Shown one piece after another: positions 11,492 through 22,194 of a stretch of DNA of 64,000 bases. Within the stretch, counting starts at the first letter, position 1. Every line of letters begins with the position of its first letter. Source of the stretch: Epinephelus fuscoguttatus (lineage: Eukaryota > Chordata > Actinopteri > Perciformes > Serranidae); contig NC_064753.1 of assembly GCF_011397635.1 (NCBI RefSeq), forward strand, positions 31,582,322 to 31,646,321, in the 5' to 3' direction. The translations under genes and the position numbers were made by a program. The notes below the pieces were generated by a model. The model was given only the letters and a program-made list of their open reading frames with translations, had not been told where the DNA came from and made no database searches.

Positions 11492-14400
11492 CTATAAACT
11501 TTGTTTCAGCTTTCTTTTAAATGCAGATAATGTTGAGCATGTTTCACTTAGATGTTTTAAGCTGTTCCACAGCACAACACCTTGATACATAAATGAAAAT
11601 TTTGCAACAGCGGTTCTACAGAAGGGGATATGCAAATCATTCCTCCTTCTTGTGGAGTATGAATGATAATCAGAATTAAACTCAAAATAATTATGAAAAT
11701 GTTTGGGTAAAGATAATGGAAAACATATGACTTTATACATCAAGATTCCTGTTTGATACTTATTCACGTCATAGATTGTTAGTATTTGTAATTTTTTAAA
11801 CAGAGGTGTGGATGGAGCTAAATATGGAGAGTTAGTGACAATTCTTGCAAAGGATTTTTGGAGTCTATGAATTGGTTGTAAGTAAGAAGGATAAGTGCTA
11901 GCCCAAATTAAATTGCAATAAGAGATATGGGGATAAATTAAACTGTAGTACAAGGTTAATAAAGTACTTGTTCTTAAATAGGGTTTAATCTTTTTTATGA
12001 TACCTAAGGATTTTGAGACCTTCTTGCACACAAATTCACAATGAATCTTAAAACAAAGTTTCTCATCAATACTGACACCTAAAAACTTTGCTGATGAAAC
12101 ATTAGAAAGTAAATTGTTATTAATATAAATTTTAGTTTTTTCTGGATTGTAATTCTTATTCTTGTTCTTAAAGATGATGAAATTAGATTTTTTGACATTA
12201 AATGATAGTTTATTTAACTGAAACCACTGAGCAAATTGAATGAGCCCAGAATTTACCTTATCAATAAGTGAGTCAATGGTACTGTCAGTAGCAAAGAGAT
12301 TGGTGTCGTCAGCAAATAAGATAGGTGACAAAATACTAGACACTTTTGGTAAATCATTAATGTATATCAAAAACAATAATGGACCCAAAATGGACCCTTG
12401 TGGAACTCACATTTTAGAATGTCCCGCTGTGACAGTTTATCATTAAAAATGACATATTGCTCTCTGTTGTGCAAATAATTTTCAACCCATTGCAGAACCT
12501 TATTTTTAAAACCATAACAAGACATTTTTGATAATAAAATTTCATAATTCACAGTGTCAAAAGCTTTTGATAAGTCTAAGAAAACTCCTAGAGCGTATTC
12601 ATTTTTCTCGAAAGCAGTTGAAATCTTTTCTCTAAGATGCAAGACAGCCATATATGTAGAATAATTCTTTCTAAAACCATATTGATGCTCATACAAAATA
12701 TTGTTGACATCCAGATGCTTCAAAATTCTGGCATATACCAACTTCTCAAGTATCTTAGAAAAGCAAGGGAGAACTGATACAGGGCGATAATACAGATGGA
12801 TCATCGGCTTTAAACAGTGGGATGACCTTGGCAAGTTTTAGATCTTGTGGGATAATACCAGATTCAAGGTAATGTAAGGTAATAAATGTTAAAGGAACAA
12901 TAATTGCAGGTGCAACTTTTTTTATCAGATAGGCTGTAATTTCGTCATGACCAGCAGAGGAGTTTTTAAGATTCTTAATGATATCAAGTATTTCTGAGGG
13001 CTTTATTGGTTCAAAATTATTTAAAGAGGGATACACTTCATTTATAAAGTTAGAAGGAGAATCATGAACATTTTCAATATGCTTTGCAAGACGTGGTCCC
13101 ACATTTATAAAGAAATCATTAAATTTATTAGCAATTTGTGTTGGCTCTGTTATCATTAATGTGCCATCCTGAAATGTAGTCTGGGATGGAGTAGAGGAGT
13201 TTTTCTTGTTGAGTAATTCTTTTAAAATATCCCATGTAGATTTTGAATTATTTGATGATTGGGTAAATAGATCACTATAGTAATTACGTTTAGCATTTCT
13301 AATAAAGTGATTGTATTTATTCCTATAATTTTTGTATGTAGCACAATTTAGAGGACTAGGGCTTTGCAAATACCTTTTATTTAACTTGTTTTTCTTTAAA
13401 GCAGATTTCCTAAGTTCTATAGTGAACCATGGTTTGTTAAGGTGTGCAGAGCTTCCTTTACTTTTAGAAATCAGAGGAAAACATTTGTCAAAAACAGAAT
13501 GAAATTTTGCATAAAAATTATTATAAGCCACATTCACATCAGAAACTTCATATACTGTTTCCCAGGACATCTTTGCTAATATACTTGAGAAATTGTTAAT
13601 GTTATTTTCATTGAATTTTCTAAAACAAGTTCTCTTTGATTTATTTATATGCTATTGTTGAGTATGGAAGAGAACTGAAAAACAGGAAGATGATCAGAAA
13701 TATCTGTATAAAGGATACCAGATTTTATGATCAGTCAGCGCATTAGTAAAAATATTGTCTATCAGTGTAGAGGATTGGCTAGTTATTCTTGTGGGCTTGC
13801 AGATAAGGGGATAAAAATAATTTGAAGACAATATATTTGTAAGGTCATCTATGTGCTGTTTGTTCTTGTTTAAGAGATCAACATTGAAGTCACCTAATAA
13901 ATAGCACAGTTTACCCTCTTTATCACCAAGTTCCAAGATATCTAGAAGGCATTCTTTAAATGTTGTTGATATCTGTATTAGGAGGACGATATATATACAT
14001 CCTACAATCAATTTTCTTTTCTCAGATTGCACCTCAAGAAAAACACGTTCAGTATTATACCCATGAAACTTCATTTCAAGGTCAGATCTCTGTTTGAATT
14101 CATGATCCTTTTGAACATAGAGAGAGACTCCTCCACCTCTACTTTCTCTACATCGGTGAATGGCTGTGTAACCATCAAATTTAAATAGTGAATGGATTTC
14201 ATCATAAAGCCAAGTTTCGGTCAGTGCAATTATTGAGAAAATGTGGTTCAGTGATCAAAGATAATGGTAAAAATTATCATAGTTTTTTGGTAGACTTCTT
14301 ATGTTCAGATGGAGAGAAGAAAAAGTGTTAGACTCTTTACAAGATGCAATGAAAGAGTTAAACTGGTTTTCAGAAAAATAACTACATGTAGAAGGATTAT

Positions 14401-14632
14401 AAGTATTAGACTGTTTCCTGTCATATGTGTTAGCATGTGTTGGTGCATATTCTGATGAAAAGAATAAATCAGGATTAAAACAGGTATTATAGACCTTATC
14501 ATTCTGTGGCTCAAAAGGATGAAAAACCAAGTTGTTATTGGTTGTTAAATTTGGATGGTCACTACCAGAAAAAAGATTAATACACAAATTCATTTGTTTT
14601 TTCCTCGGTGAACACGGAGCATGTTCTGCCAT
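11492..14632 (-). pseudogene. LINE ORF2: endonuclease plus reverse transcriptase, broken
   Basis: Read along the minus strand, the pieces are: an N-terminal part with an SLHLNIRSLPKN-like start of an exonuclease/endonuclease/phosphatase domain (14632-14255); TETWLYDE- and RGGGVSLYV-like segments near 14240-14110; YLLGDFNVDLLN (14074-13694), the endonuclease core; a linker plus RT N-terminus (13570-12755); RT with GFRKNYST and FLDLSKAFDTV (12834-12367); and RT with GPLLFLIYINDLP, the catalytic FADDTN box and the LGVSID segment through to the C-terminus (12388-11492). Adjacent pieces overlap in different frames near 12367-12388 and 12755-12834, indicating frameshifts, and stops interrupt the stretch 13570-13694. 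The final piece alone is 298 codons. It is a dead copy of a retrotransposon polymerase, not a host gene. Confidence 0.85.
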
Positions 14633-14681
14633 AAGATAAGCAGCAAACTGACGACATGGTCATGAGTGCCTGGGCAACAGT

Positions 14682-15409
14682 TTATTGTTCATCCTCCACA
14701 TTTGAACCAATGTGCCGCTCTCTTGTAGGATGCTCGCTCATGGGTTGCACTATAAGTCTATCATAATTCAGATAGGCCCATTCTCCCCTTGCTCTTGCAG
14801 CTCTCATCTCAGGCAGCAGTTCTTTTCGCTTTTGACGCACAGCCTCTGAATAGTCCTCGTTGATGTAAATATGTGAGCCTTTCAGTTTGTTTACTTTTGA
14901 AAGTATGAGCTGTTTGTCTTTGTGTTTGAAGAGTTTAACTATTATGGGTCTTGGTCTTTTATCACCACCCTTCAACAGCTTCCCAAGACTCTCTCTGAGT
15001 CAGACCATTTTTCATCAGGTGATTCTGGGATGCCATCAACTACAATGTTGTTCCTCCTGGACTGGTTTTCCAGATAGTCAACTTTAGCCATCCATTGTTT
15101 GTTATCCACTTTCGGAGCCTCTGTGTTGGATTGAAGATGTTTGATAGCGCCAGATGTCAAAGACTCAGAAGTGGTTTTCAACTCATCAACTTCTTTTTGA
15201 GAGTATTCTAGGCTCCTTTTGAGATCCTGTACTTCTCTATTCAAGTCATCACAGCGTTTATTGTTGGAGTCATGGATCATTTGCACAAAGCCCTTGAAGC
15301 TGTTTTCTTGTTGTTTGATTAGGTCTTTATAGAAGGCTTTTTGTTGATCCAAGAGGTCACGTACAGTTGAGAGAGAAACAAGATCCTCTTCACACTTTTT
15401 AGGTGGCAT
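14682..15409 (-). pseudogene. LINE ORF1: coiled-coil nucleic-acid-binding protein, one frameshift
   Basis: Starts at ATG 15409 (MPPKKCEEDL). The first ~95 residues are Lys/Glu/Gln-rich with heptad spacing, consistent with a trimerising coiled coil. They are followed by LENQSRRNNIVVDGIPE, the entry to the RRM-like domain of L1-type ORF1 proteins. The frame ends at 14972. It continues in another frame from 14975 (GGDKRPRPIIVKLFKHKDK and then INEDYSEAVRQKRKELLPEM), matching the rest of that domain. A single extra base near 14980 ('gggaagctgttgaagg' on the sense strand) explains the break. ORF1 proteins coat LINE RNA. Confidence 0.8.
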
Positions 15410-15490
15410 TTTTCAGATAAACGGTCAAAAATTAAACAAGAAAGTCCTACCAGTCACGTTACCAGTCACGCTAGTGTTAGTTTGACAGGA

Positions 15491-15610
15491 GCTGGATCAC
15501 AATGTTGCAGCTGTAGATTACGGCTACACACAGGCCACACTGCAGCAGGAGATGGATCACAATGTTGCAACTGGAGATCCAGGCTTCACACAGGCCACAC
15601 TGAAGCAGGT
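15491..15610 (-). repeat. 60-bp direct repeat in the LINE 5' UTR
   Basis: Two adjacent 60-base units (15491-15550, 15551-15610) share 'tggatcacaatgttgca' and 'cacacaggccacactg'. Partial third traces follow ('gataggccacag', 'gctggatcagg'). Tandem units upstream of ORF1 are common in LINE 5' UTRs and can act as promoter modules; that role is inferred here. Confidence 0.75.
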
Positions 15611-16201
15611 GATAGGCCACAGTAGTTATTGCCTGGGCTTTTGCCAGGTGCTGGGCTGCTGCTGGAGCTGGATCAGGATGGATACAAGCTGAAGGTAGCT
15701 GGGCCTGTGCTGAAGCTAGGCCTTGAAGGCCTAGTAGCTGAGCTGCTTCTCAGGCTGATTCACAGCAGAGGGAGTGGGCCAAGCAGAGAAATCCACTGAA
15801 TATCAACAATTGTAAAAGCCATCCACAGCTTTAGGCTCACTGACCACGTTGATTGAGATGAGTAGTAAGAGAGCACCCAAAAATTAAGAACTTTTAAGAT
15901 TTAAAAATATGCTATTGTAGCTAAAAACAGTTGGAGTTAGACAGGAGCTCCACACATCAGCGTACTGAGGAAACTGAGGCCTCATTTCTGTGACTCACAA
16001 AGGTCTTTAAAGGTCTTTACAGTTCAAAGCCAGTACATTCATTTTGAGTCACATACGTATTTAGTTGACACCTTGTAGCTTGATAGAGCAAAAAATTTGA
16101 CCAATTTTAGCAGCAGTAACAAGATAAGACACTGCTGATAAGAAAGTACTCGTATGAAGACATTGGGACCTTACTATTGTCTTGTTTGAGGACACTGGGA
16201 C

Positions 16202-17271
16202 TTAAAGGGACATTGTGTAACATTTTCAGTTGTTTATTGGCAAAAATTGATGTCTGCATTCATAAATATGTCATCACTGGTGTACTATTACCTCCACCAA
16301 TAATCTGACTTATTCTCGTAAAAGGAGAATTTCGGATTTGTTTGTACATTGTGCGGGTAAGTCGTCTGTGGGGTTCCATTACGTTTCGCCATCTTGAGAA
16401 TACACCCGCCAGCAAGGGACATACAGCACCGCCTTCGGTGTTTTCGTTGAGAGCCAGGCCAGCGCTGCGTGACCGAGGAGCCGAAGGAGAGGAGCAAGAG
16501 GCGCTTCGCTACTACCCTGGCAAATTTGAAACAAAGTCCCACTCTTTGAGCATAATGCAGGATCATGCATATGCAGCATCATGGGAGACGGAATCCTTGT
16601 CGCCAAGAAAGCGCAAAAGGGAATAGAAAAGGCAGCGTGACCGGCGAATTAAAAAAATGAAGGCCCACATCGGGGTAGCCTTTCCCATCCCAGGTGGAGA
16701 GAGCTGCTGAGGGAGAATGGTAATGCAATCACAGGCCAGCGCCGCTGTTGGCTGTTCGCCGCTGTTAGCGGCCAGTCGCTCGGCCGACGAGGATTCCGTC
16801 TCCCGTGATGCTGCATAATACATGATCCTGCATTATGCTCAAAGAGTGGGACTTTGTTATGTGGCAGTAGTGCCGCTGGCCACTAACAGCTGTTAGCGGC
16901 GCAGTAATGCGAGGAGAGGGATGAGGTGTGTGAGGTTGAGCCACTTGTCAGTTGTCAAAGGACAAGACGTGATTGGTTTGTTTCAATTTACATCCGCCCC
17001 AACAGTCCTATGTTGTAAACACAGCCAGCATGGTGAGGAGGGGGTTTGTCAACTCACGTCGCGTGTGTCTGTGTAGGAGCCTGAATGAATACTCCATGTA
17101 GTATCGGATGACATGGTTTCATCAATGTTATCATAGCTTTTTGGTACACAGCGGCTACAGTTGTTGCAATACGTGTTTGAAACAGTGAGGCGCTAGAGTG
17201 CGCCATCTGTTTGAATACAATATATGATTTCAACGTTAGATGGGAGAAATTCCTACACACTGTGGCTTTAA
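16202..17271. mobile_element. ~1.07-kb inverted-repeat element with a large internal palindrome
   Basis: The left end 'ttaaagggacattgtgtaac' and right end (reverse complement 'ttaaagccacagtgtgtagg') form imperfect terminal inverted repeats, similar in wording to the ends of the element at 5208-5938. Inside, 16531-16602 and 16785-16858 are inverted copies of one ~72-bp block (key phrase 'tttgagcataatgcaggatcatg'; 'ggattccgtctccc' on the other arm). No transposase frame. The short frames here are by-products of the palindrome. Probably a non-autonomous DNA transposon. Confidence 0.6.
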
Positions 17272-17551
17272 TCATTGACAATGTTTAGTTTTTTATACAT
17301 ATTGGGTCCTACTCGTCCTACCTCCTACTCAAAGAAACTTTACATTGGTTAAAAAAGATCACAAAATAGACTACAATAAAATACACACAACATCATTCAC
17401 ATCGGAAAAACAAAGCCAACAGGCGTAGCACATCATATGTAACAGAGGCCACTCAGAGTGATTAGTACAATGTGTTGTTAAAAGTTGATATATGGAACTT
17501 TTTGTTTTTCAAAGTATATAGAAAAGCAAGGTGCTTCATCTTAAAATATTA

Positions 17552-18510
17552 CTAGTCCATACCCATTGAGTGCACAGTTGCCCACGTACAGTTTCACATG
17601 GTGTATATTTGGGATACAGGTCATAGGAAATTGTAGATTAAATAGTCAACTGAACCCATTAAGAAGAACAATGTATTCAGACAGAGTTTTTGTGAATTTG
17701 AGCCGCACGATCGGTCGCATTTTAGCCATTTTTCTGTTGTTATAGCGCCACCCAGTTGCCAATTAGAGTTAAATTTCTCCAGTCACCTTGAGGCGTCCTG
17801 TTCTACATATCTACCAAGTTTAGTAAAAATCGATATGGCGGTTAGGCCTAGATAAGAAATTAGCTCTCTAGCGCCCCCATTTTGTTTGATGGGGTCAATA
17901 ATGGAGGGGTCCCCTCAGATTATGTGTGGTCATATGCCTACAAAGTTGCGTGGTGATGGGTGAAACCCTTGAGATGTTATACACCTTTATGTGATGAGCC
18001 ACGCCCTCCACAATATTCATTGCCTTATAGAAGCTCAGTTTTAGTAAGTTTTCCAACTTTTGCCAAGAGGGAACTTCAGATATTGGTCCCTAGATTATGT
18101 TCACTGAGTTTCATGCAGATCGGTCAAACTTCCTAGGAAGAGATCGATTCTAAGTGTTTCTCAAAAAAATAAAAATGGCGGAAAATCTGTATAACTGGAA
18201 GTTATGGGTTCTTGAGGCAAATTTGTTCCTCATGAGGAGAGGCATCTCTGTGCAAAGTTTCATGTCTCTACGACATACGGGGCATGAGATATGTCCATTC
18301 AAAGTTTGCTATTTCAGTCGGTTGCTATAGCGCCCCCCTTTGACCGATTGATGTAATATTGCTTCATTCACATCCTCCCATGACCCTCTACCACTGTGCC
18401 AAATTTCACATGGATTGACCAAGTCAGTGAGGAGAAAAATGTGGAACAGACACACAGACACACCCACAGACAGACAGAGTTTTCATCATCATCATTCATG
18501 AGATGTGTTG
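17552..18510 (-). mobile_element. Helitron-like element, copy B
   Basis: Reverse-oriented relative of 2644-3660. It shares long stretches including the 'gggggcgctagagagc' segment, the 'aggcgtcctgttctac' segment and the 'cattgtgccaaatttcac'-type 5' region. The 3' end on the minus strand is 'ggactag' followed by T, as in copy A. The 5' end near 18500 has drifted (CAT/ATC-rich) and no clean TC start can be fixed. Non-coding. Confidence 0.6.
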
Positions 18511-19437
18511 GCCATTTCATTTAAGCATAAATCATACGTAGAAACAGGAACAAGAGGCTGGTCGCTCTGAGGATAGCTATGAGTGAATCAGGTTCCCAAA
18601 ATTTCCCAAAAGCCTCTCAGGGAAACAGTGGAAAATGTTCTTCTAATATGTATACAGTTTACTGCATGACCAGAAAGCATGTGCTTGATTGCTAATTGTG
18701 GATTTACAGCTGTGGCAGACAAGTGAAACATTAGTAAAAAAGCTATGTGGCTTTTCCCTGGAATAATAAAATCACTGTAGGCCTACATCAGTGATAAACG
18801 AAAATTAAAATGTAAGTTTGTTAAGGCCACAGAGAGCCACTGGAGAGGGACTGAAGAGCCACATGTGTCTCTGGAGTCAATCTACTGTCGACAGTGGATA
18901 GACTTAAATTGCCTGTAATGATACAGGTCTGCTATACTGTGTGGGCCAGCCAAAACTGATGTGAACAGACTTTTTGTTAAACCATATGAAATTCTGAGGA
19001 GGAGATGTTGATGTGAGGCATCAGAAGTTTATCTCTAGTGGGGTGTGTCTTGTACCTACTCACCTAGACACGCAACAAGGGAATACTTATTTTTTTAAAC
19101 TGTTTTATAATTAAACGTTAGACATAACGAACCCAAAATGATGGAAGCTGGGGTTAGAGAGAAAGAGTGACAGACATACTAGCTGATGAACTGACTCAAC
19201 CCTCCAGCCTTCAGCACACACCTGCCTGATTTTAATCTGGTGAACATGAATTTATGGAGTAATTAGCCACATGATGAATGGTACTATGTACAATTTGAAG
19301 TTTGCAATCTATCAACACAGAAAATTTGAACACTATAACTGTGGTTAAAATACTTTTTTTATGTAGGCTACTGGTTTTAAACATTGAAACTATTTTTTAT
19401 CAAAGTGACCTATGTTAAGGCCTATAATTAGACTACT
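18511..19437. other. intergenic, nothing recognised
   Basis: No gene or clear repeat identified. Confidence 0.35.
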
Positions 19438-19439
19438 TC

Positions 19440-19804
19440 ATCTTCTAACCGCTTCATCCTCTTGAGGGTCGCGGGGGGGCTGGAGCCTATCCCAGCTGAC
19501 ATCGGGCGAGAGGCAGGGTACACCCTGGACAGGTCGCCAGACTATCGCAGGGCTGACACATAGAGACAAACAACCATTCACGCTCACATTCACACCTACG
19601 GACAATTTAGAGTTATCAATTAACCTAGTGCCCAATCTGCATGTCTTTGGACTGTGGGAGGAAGCCGGAGAGCCCGGAGAGAACCCGCGCTGACACGGGG
19701 AGAACATGCAAACTCCGCACAGAAGGGCTCCCACGCCCAGGATCGAACCAGCAACCCTCTTGCTGTGAGGCGACAGTGCTAACCACCACACCACCGTGCC
19801 GCCC
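19440..19804 (-). repeat. dispersed SINE-like repeat, copy 1 of 4
   Basis: On the minus strand it begins 'gggcggcacggtggtgtgg', passes a B-box-like 'ggttcgatcctgg', 'catgttctccccgtgtcagc' and 'cacagtccaaagacatgcag', and ends in 'ggctccagcccccccgcgac'. This is a very widespread teleost repeat. Other copies: 31663-32022, 37559-37914 (both minus) and 48540-48812 (plus). The 5' part looks tRNA-like and copies end in AATG/ATGG-type tails, so I regard it as a SINE; the class is not certain. Frames such as WWLALSPHSKRV arise only from this repeat. Confidence 0.7.
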
Positions 19805-21042
19805 GACCAAAATTTAATGTATGATGTAAATGATTGCATTATTTCACTGTGAGCAATATTTACCAAGATGCAACTATAGGATGACAGTGAGGTTTGATGG
19901 GTGAAGCTGGTTATCTGAGTCACTGCCTCAGTCTTTGTGTCAGCAACTTGTACATGGACGTGTAAAGTATGTGTTAACCCTTAAAAGGTCTTCTCTACTG
20001 TTTGGTGGAGCACATGTTGATGACATTTGATGATGACATTTCTTAGTATTTTGTTTATTTTAATGGAGGAAGATGTAAGGAGATGAGTATGCTTTACTGT
20101 CAGTTGTTTAGCTCAGAATTATCTCTGCCCAGTGTAAGCCAGGCGTGTTCGGTCCCGTGTGTGTTTCTGTGCACGTGTGTGTATCTGTCTGTCCGCAACT
20201 AATCTTGCATACTTCTGGAGCAATTAGCCTTATATTTGTCGTGGACAATTATGACTATGCTGAAGGACCCCTCGTGGTCGCTGTGATTGTTGTTTAAAAA
20301 CCTCTTATTGACTGTTTCAAATTGTCATCGACTGCTGATCTCTACTCAACCAGCGGGTAGGGGCCACAAGTCTATATCTAACGTATCTAACAAATGAGCG
20401 CCCAATGAATTAGCGCCCTTGAGTTCACAGCGGACACAAACACTAGTCTCCTTGGAAAAAGTGGTGTTTGTTTGAGCCATCCACCACCTCAACCTGCGTC
20501 CATAGACGAACTTTTGCTCTTTATACTATACTTCCTTCTTTCTTCCCATCAGCGCATTTGTCATATTATCACGCCCTTCCTGATAGTTCTCCTTTTACCA
20601 CTCCCTGTTCCCCTCTTCTCAAAGCCAATGGGTTTTTGGTTAGATGATGAAATAAGGTCTGAGGTTCACACAGGCTTAAGAGACTTTTGTTCAATAACAT
20701 AAAATACAGCAGTAAATACCCCACCTCTAAATTTTAAAGCCATTTGGCTAAGTGAGATTACAGAATGTCATCACGCTGAACAGCTTTACAGCCTCGTTGT
20801 AGTGGCGATGTTAAGTTATGCGACCCTGGTATAGTTCGTTAGCTTTTTACTTTTGGTGTTTGCATTTAGGCTTCAATAATCATGACAGTGGTGTTGATTT
20901 GTGTAGATTATCCTGCTGAACAAAACGTGTAAGTGCTATAAATGTTTGTTCACCATGGAGCTTATTTTCAGCAATAATCCAAAATTCAAAAGTCATCCCT
21001 GTAGCACCCTATTACATGGGTTATATATGATTTATTTGCTTT
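19805..21042. other. intergenic, nothing recognised
   Basis: No convincing gene. A TG-rich patch lies near 20155-20190. The plus-strand frame at 20472-20702 has no family signature. Confidence 0.35.
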
Positions 21043-21353
21043 CTAGTCCTACATATTGAGTGAACAGTTGCCCACGTGTGTGTTTGGGATACAGGTCATA
21101 GGAAATTGCAGATTAAATAGTCAACTGAACCCATTAAGAAGAGCAATGTATTCAGACAGAGTTTTTGTGAATTTGATGGTACGATTGCTTTATTGAAAGT
21201 ACAGTAGTACCATTGCCAATAGTGGGAGAGTTAGTGGGCTAAAACTGTACATTAGTAGTTGAGGAATGACCAAGTCAGTGAGGAGAAAAACGTGGAACAG
21301 ACACACACACACGCCCACAGACAGAGTTTTCATTATCATATAGTAAGATAAGA
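21043..21353 (-). mobile_element. Helitron-like element, copy C, internally deleted
   Basis: A 311-bp derivative of the family at 2644-3660 and 17552-18510. The first ~130 bases match the 3' end of copy B ('gggatacaggtcataggaaa', 'aatgtattcagacagag'). The last ~80 match the 5' end ('tgaccaagtcagtgaggag', 'acgtggaacagacacac'). The middle is replaced by ~80 unrelated bases. The minus-strand 5' end is A|TC ('tcttatcttactat'), identical in wording to copy A. The 3' end is CTAG, here followed by A rather than T. Confidence 0.6.
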
Positions 21354-21970
21354 TGATTATGTGGGTTACACACAAATTCTGGTGCATTACTTTTCATAGG
21401 CATATGTAGGACCACTGGATGAGAACAGCCTGAGCAAAAGTCATTTTAGGCAATCAGCCTGGCTGAAAACTTCATCTCCACATAGTACACTGTGTACACT
21501 TTGTGTACACTACTTGTGTAGTGTGTGACTTTTGACAGGACAGTGTTGTCTGAAATCGAACACGGCAGTTGTGCACTTACAGGAAATGACAATCACATTT
21601 CAATGCTTCTTCTTTTTCTTTTTAATGGCAATTTGCAACTGAGTGGAGAATTACTGTCAAGATTTGACCACAATTGCCCTCTAAAATGTCTGCTGGCTTG
21701 TTCACTGTAGCAACCGCAGTCGCTATAGCTTCTTTGCCCACCATTTTCCCAAACTTTGTGGTCAATCCCCTTTTTCTTCGTAGACCACTGAGGGTGTCCA
21801 GCGATCCATGCTCAGTTTTTTGACCGTCATGAGTATGTCATTCAGGAACACATAGTGCACTGCATTGTGTCATACTTGTCTCTGTGAACGCACTATATAC
21901 AAAAGAAGGAGAACTGAGACACAGCACCAGTCTGTTGCAGGCTACATTTTGGCCTTTGTCAAAGCCAAAA

Positions 21971-22031
<61 letters not shown>
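21971..22031. repeat. (TG)n microsatellite
   Basis: About 30 uninterrupted TG units. Cys/Val-alternating frames across it are artefacts. Confidence 0.95.
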
Positions 22032-22033
<2 letters not shown>

Positions 22034-22161
22034 TGTTGCTTTTATTTCCAATTTGGCAGTGCAATATTCTTAAACTAATCTGAAAAAATATATTTTCATT
22101 ATCAATGTTACAAATAAGAAAACCAGAACTAGAGAGAGACAGTATAGTAACTCTATAACAG

Positions 22162-22165
<4 letters not shown>

Positions 22166-22194
<29 letters not shown>
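22166..22194. repeat. (CA)n microsatellite
   Basis: About 14 CA units, 135 bases from the TG tract and in inverted orientation to it, so the two could pair in single strands. Confidence 0.9.

Larger units (their letters stand above)
10846..15900 (-). mobile_element. nearly full-length two-ORF LINE (Jockey-like superfamily), inactive
   Basis: Minus-strand non-LTR retrotransposon. From its 5' end it has a 5' UTR with a 60-bp direct repeat (about 15430-15900), ORF1 (15409-14682), ORF2 with endonuclease and reverse transcriptase (14632-11492), and a 3' UTR ending near 10846 in an A/T-rich 'ataaataaataaaaatata' tail. The 3' UTR phrase around 10930-10975 ('gggccgcttgtaagccc' on the minus strand) is familiar from fish LINE tails. 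The frames are broken in several places, so it cannot be autonomous. The RT (FLDLSKAFDTV, FADD box) resembles CR1/L2/Rex-type Jockey-superfamily elements; the exact clade is not settled. The 5' boundary is approximate. Confidence 0.85.
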
